A stretch of 22,500 nt of DNA. Source: Plakobranchus ocellatus (lineage: Eukaryota; Mollusca; Gastropoda; Plakobranchidae). Location of the stretch: NCBI GenBank assembly GCA_019648995.1, contig BLXT01001319.1, positions 1,757,258 to 1,779,757 of the forward strand, given 5' to 3'. The notes below the pieces were generated by a model. That model saw only the letters and a program-made list of their open reading frames with translations, did no database searches and was not told the origin of the DNA. The position numbers and the translations under genes were made by a program. Of the stretch, positions 19,198-22,500 are shown one piece after another. Numbering within the stretch: position 1 is the first letter of the stretch; every line of letters starts with the position of its first letter.

Positions 19198-21588
19198 TGT
19201 TTTTTAATCGGCATTAAGACCGCAGCTTTAAATATATATAAACAATACGTTACTCCTCATACTTTTAACCAAGATAAAGAGTCGCTTTAGATTTTCTAAT
19301 CTTAAAGCATTCGATGACTTTATATTATATATTAACTAGACTGCGTCTAACATATCGTTTCATCCTAGCAGTGTATGACTTAACGATATAAATATCTCAC
19401 CAACGAACTAAAAGAATAAATAAACATTGATGGCATCATGTTTCGTGACTCTGTATACTTAAATATATATATACTTTTGATTAGGATCCGTAGCCCTTTT
19501 TTCGATGTGTTTCTAATTTTGTCATCTCACTGCTTTTGTTTAGCACATGAAAACAATATTTTTAAGTGAACAAAAATTATTCAAAGTGAAGTAAACTGGT
19601 TCTACCATTAGATCATGTAAAACAAGTGTGACATAAACCCTGTTCACTTCCTTCTTAATTGTAGTACCTTTATTCCAGTGCATCGTGACTGCATCATGAT
19701 TCCATGACTGAGGATCACTTTGATCATATTCTTGGATTAACTACTTGCTTGTGACTTGGTAATCCAGGCTTCGTAATAAAACACGTTAACTAAAGCATAT
19801 ATGGATTTGTCACAAGATTGCTGGGCAGCGTTAGACTACTCTCTAATTCTGGTTGTCTAGGAAGAAACAGCAAAGACAAGTAACCTAAAGATAATATCTG
19901 ATTGACTTAGCGACATAACCAGCACAGAATCAGCGTGTGCTATATTATAACGACAACTCCATAGGCCTGGACGTGCTTTCATTCTTTGGGAAGATTTATG
20001 AGCCTTGCTTTTTATTTTCAAATGAGTCTTTTTTTTTTAATTTCTCAGAATCAGCAATAAAAGACATACTTAACAATTGATGCCACTGGCATCATAGCAT
20101 ACAGATATAAAAAAAAAACCATTTAAAACCAAACAGATCAACATCTGACAAGATTTTCAGCCTAGTAAATATTTAGTTATTGCTGATAAAGCAGATGACA
20201 TGAATAAAAATGAACGAATGGTTATTACAAGATCCTAACAGTAGAATAATTATAAAGCAATGTCGCATTACGAGCGTTGTTAAACAAACAAAATCCGATT
20301 CTTCTAACCGACTGGCTTTCAGACCTCAGCTTCTAGCATCGTTCAATCCCGAACTCTTTAGATTCTATTTTTATTGAAATTGACAAAGAACATTGTCAAA
20401 ATAAAAATTCACAATTAATTAATTCGCAAAGTCATCACAAACCAACAAACTATGCGACCAAGCGCCGGCGAGTCTCTGTGATCGTGTACAATTTGGTTAC
20501 ACAACATCATATGTCTTTATATGAATGATTACCAAAGGTTCTATGACATTCACAAATCATTCTTAGATGATTGTACATCTATAGCATTGATATTTTGGCA
20601 AAGAGAAGTAGACAATCAACGGACTAGGCCTTTGGACTAGGCTAAGAGAAATCCCTAAAATTCGTCAATTGGCTTGATAAATAGTGAATATTTCAATCTA
20701 AGTCAAAATATAGCATAGTCTAGCGAGTGTAAAATGTTCTTGTCACGTAGGATATTTTTCAGTAATTCCTTTTTGATAATACATATCAGAGCTTCTCCTA
20801 AGGAATTTGAGTTTGTGAACTATTAATAGCTCATCTCACAGTGCAGTTGATCGACGTTTATTATTCTGGGGCTTTGTAATGTCCAAATGCTGTGTGATTG
20901 CACGAGTATGATCTCACTGAGATTTTAAACTAGATCTAGAGGGCCTGTTGACTTTATTTTTCTTAAAATTGATGAACTTTTCTTGTACATCCCAACAAGT
21001 TGGTTATCAAGGAACCTCTGTCCATTCAAAAGAAGTAAAATATCAAGTGTGCTTTTACTGATCGATCAACCTATATTTTGTAACGTAGTATAGACTTATC
21101 CTTCACTAATCTAGTGGTGACGTGTGACGCCCTGGAGAATGTCAGCCAAATCGGCACATGTACGGCACGCCCTTCTCTTTGACATCAAACAGTATGTAAA
21201 AACGATTATTGGGAAACCCAAAAGATAAGACTAAGCCAGCAAAAGGTAAATGTGCCACAGTTAAATGTGACAAAATCGCAAAATCAATCTATTTAACCTC
21301 TCAGTGTATCAGAGTAGTCTTCTTCACAACATTATTAAACTTTTCGATGTGCATCTTTGTTGGCTGTCAGAGTTCTAATCACATTTTTTCTCGCACCACG
21401 TAAAGTATCAAATTCTGTTAGTTGCTTGCATTTACTGAAGGCCCATCAGCCTTGAGGTCAGAGTGGAAGTCGCTTTTAGCATACTCAAGCGGAAAAAAGA
21501 CAAAAGTTTATAGCCAAATTGTTGCGTTACAGTGAAAAAATCATGAGTTAGAACCAACCGTATCATTTCTATTCTTTATTTGATGCAG
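19198..21588. other. Intergenic or intronic DNA, no firm gene
   Basis: AT-rich sequence. The only notable items are an open minus-strand segment at 19540-19740 and a short plus-strand open patch near 20400-20530, both without domain recognition. The open stretch at 21209-21403 is cut off upstream by an in-frame TAA and lacks an ATG at its start. Confidence 0.45.
19540..19740 (-). other. Open minus-strand segment of unknown nature (possible terminal exon or fossil)
   Basis: Sixty-six codons without a stop end in TAA at 19540-19542. The translation has balanced, protein-like composition (SDPQSWNHDAVTMHWNKGTT, then IKKEVNRVYVTLVLHD). An in-frame TAG stands directly upstream and could be read as a weak acceptor (AAGTAG). 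The first ATG leaves 47 residues. No family is recognised. Confidence 0.25.
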
Positions 21589-21940
21589 GCCACACCATCT
21601 AGAGGACGAGACGAGCTTTGTGCGCCATCAGATCATGAAAAAACCTTTGTCGCTGACTATGCACCCATCACGCAGGACAGGCAGTTGAAAGTTTATGAAA
21701 TTGTTGAAGAACTTTAATTTCGAAGAGCATTGCTCGTAGGATATTCTTCAACCATTTGAATTATCGAAAGATTTGGGCCAGATGGCTTCCTAAACAACTT
21801 ACTGTAGAGCACAAGACATAAAAGATCAACATTGCTCGATCCCACTGTAGGAGAATATGCAGCAGCTGCTGGGCGAGGATACATAAAAAAGTATTTGAAA
21901 TCATCTTTCATTTCGGTTCTTTACAGGTGAAATAAAAGTT
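21589..21940 (+). pseudogene. Decayed mariner-family transposase fragment
   Basis: Three pieces of a mariner transposase N-terminal and linker region follow each other in shifting frames. The first (21589-21714) ends ITQDRQLKVYEIVEEL, matching the helix-turn-helix start. Next comes a piece reading DILQP with a stop before it. The third, after a frame change, reads YRKIWARWLPKQLTVEHKT and then a stop; this is the well-known mariner ARWVPxxLTxEHK linker motif. A possible echo of the TGDE catalytic motif (FRFFTGE) follows near 21915-21935. At least two frameshifts and several stops make it inactive. Terminal inverted repeats were not found, and the catalytic domain is mostly missing. Confidence 0.7.
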
Positions 21941-22500
21941 CCTCATAGCAGTCAACATTTTTTTCACAAGCCATATCTTTGCAGATGTTGCTATCTATAT
22001 TGCTTGAAATAGCTGGTAAAAAAAATATCACCGTGGTCAGTCACTAATCATTAACTTGTTGTCATTATTAGCTGATCTCTCTACGCCCTGCCTTTTCATC
22101 TCCTCCTTCACATTTTTCTCCTTCTCCGGCTCTTTCTCTTCTGATTTGATTTCTGTTCATGAATCAGAATATTTGGCTCAGAATTATTGAAGGTGACTGT
22201 ATGCAATTTAGCTTGTGAAAGGGTTTGACAGACAAGCTCTGTGCTCTCCGCCACTTAGAATCGCAAGGGAGACAAGTGACACATTTTCAAGTCCAGAAAA
22301 CAAAACACAATAAAACGGATGATTCGTCTCCCTTATCCCAAGACCTTTCGCTGTCTCGGGTTATAGTATCTTATTAGCCCTTTATGACTATTCCGTTCCG
22401 ATAAATCTGATCTAAATGCGATATATTCAGTCATGGACATGTTTAATTGAAAAATAATAGATATCTTTATTATTTGAAAAAGGCACCTTATTAGAAAGAG
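21941..22500. other. Intergenic or intronic DNA, nothing recognised
   Basis: AT-rich with a CT-rich patch near 22075-22145. A 9-base inverted repeat AAGGGAGAC / GTCTCCCTT lies at 22265-22273 and 22327-22335, and a short AT-palindrome around GATATC lies near 22455-22475. Confidence 0.45.

Noticed and set aside
21209-21403. Plus-strand open stretch with a Lys-rich start
   Set aside because: It has no ATG at the start. An in-frame TAA lies at 21197-21199, and the only nearby acceptor would include that stop.
21714-21911. Minus-strand open stretch with Ala-rich centre
   Set aside because: It is antisense to the mariner fossil, which explains the sequence better.

Overview
This is eukaryotic, intron-rich, AT-rich animal DNA. 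The best-defined gene products point to a mollusc, most likely a gastropod. Two things suggest this: a large single-exon rhodopsin-class receptor resembling the expanded candidate chemosensory receptor family of sea hares and freshwater snails, and long introns full of GA, CA, TA and GTA microsatellites. The species call is an inference; the gene structures are read directly from the sequence.

Layout, left to right. At 62-233 (+) is the last coding exon of an unrecognised gene that enters from the left, with an AATAAA at 384-389. From about 400 to 8690 is a long gene-poor stretch. It holds a TG/GA microsatellite, a striking 75-bp foldback element (1986-2060), a decayed piggyBac-like transposase fragment (about 6237-6494) and a possible 54-residue single-pass membrane microprotein (7384-7548, +). 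From 8692 to 12997 on the minus strand is the 3' part of a neural-type cell adhesion gene. Six exons with consistent splice sites and phases join into one 309-codon reading frame. It encodes the end of one fibronectin type III (FnIII) domain, two complete FnIII domains with L1/neuroglian- and contactin-like motifs, and a terminal exon ending in a hydrophobic tail that looks like a GPI-anchor signal. The gene begins outside what can be recognised here.

From 13000 to 17650 no coding exon was found, only simple repeats, a GC-rich island (about 13100-13230) and a 3-base N gap (16315-16317). At 17659-18828 (+) is the complete receptor of 389 residues. Because upstream exons of the adhesion gene must lie at higher coordinates on the opposite strand and none is visible, the receptor may be nested in an intron of that gene. 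From 18829 to 22500 there is a GA tract in the receptor's probable 3' UTR, an open minus-strand segment of unknown meaning (19540-19740), and a broken mariner transposase fossil (21589 to about 21940).

No operon-like cooperation is expected. The adhesion protein would act at the cell surface in cell-cell recognition, and the receptor would act in G-protein signalling, probably chemosensory. The most unusual item is the combination of L1-like FnIII domains with a GPI-type C-terminus. No novel multi-gene system was recognised.
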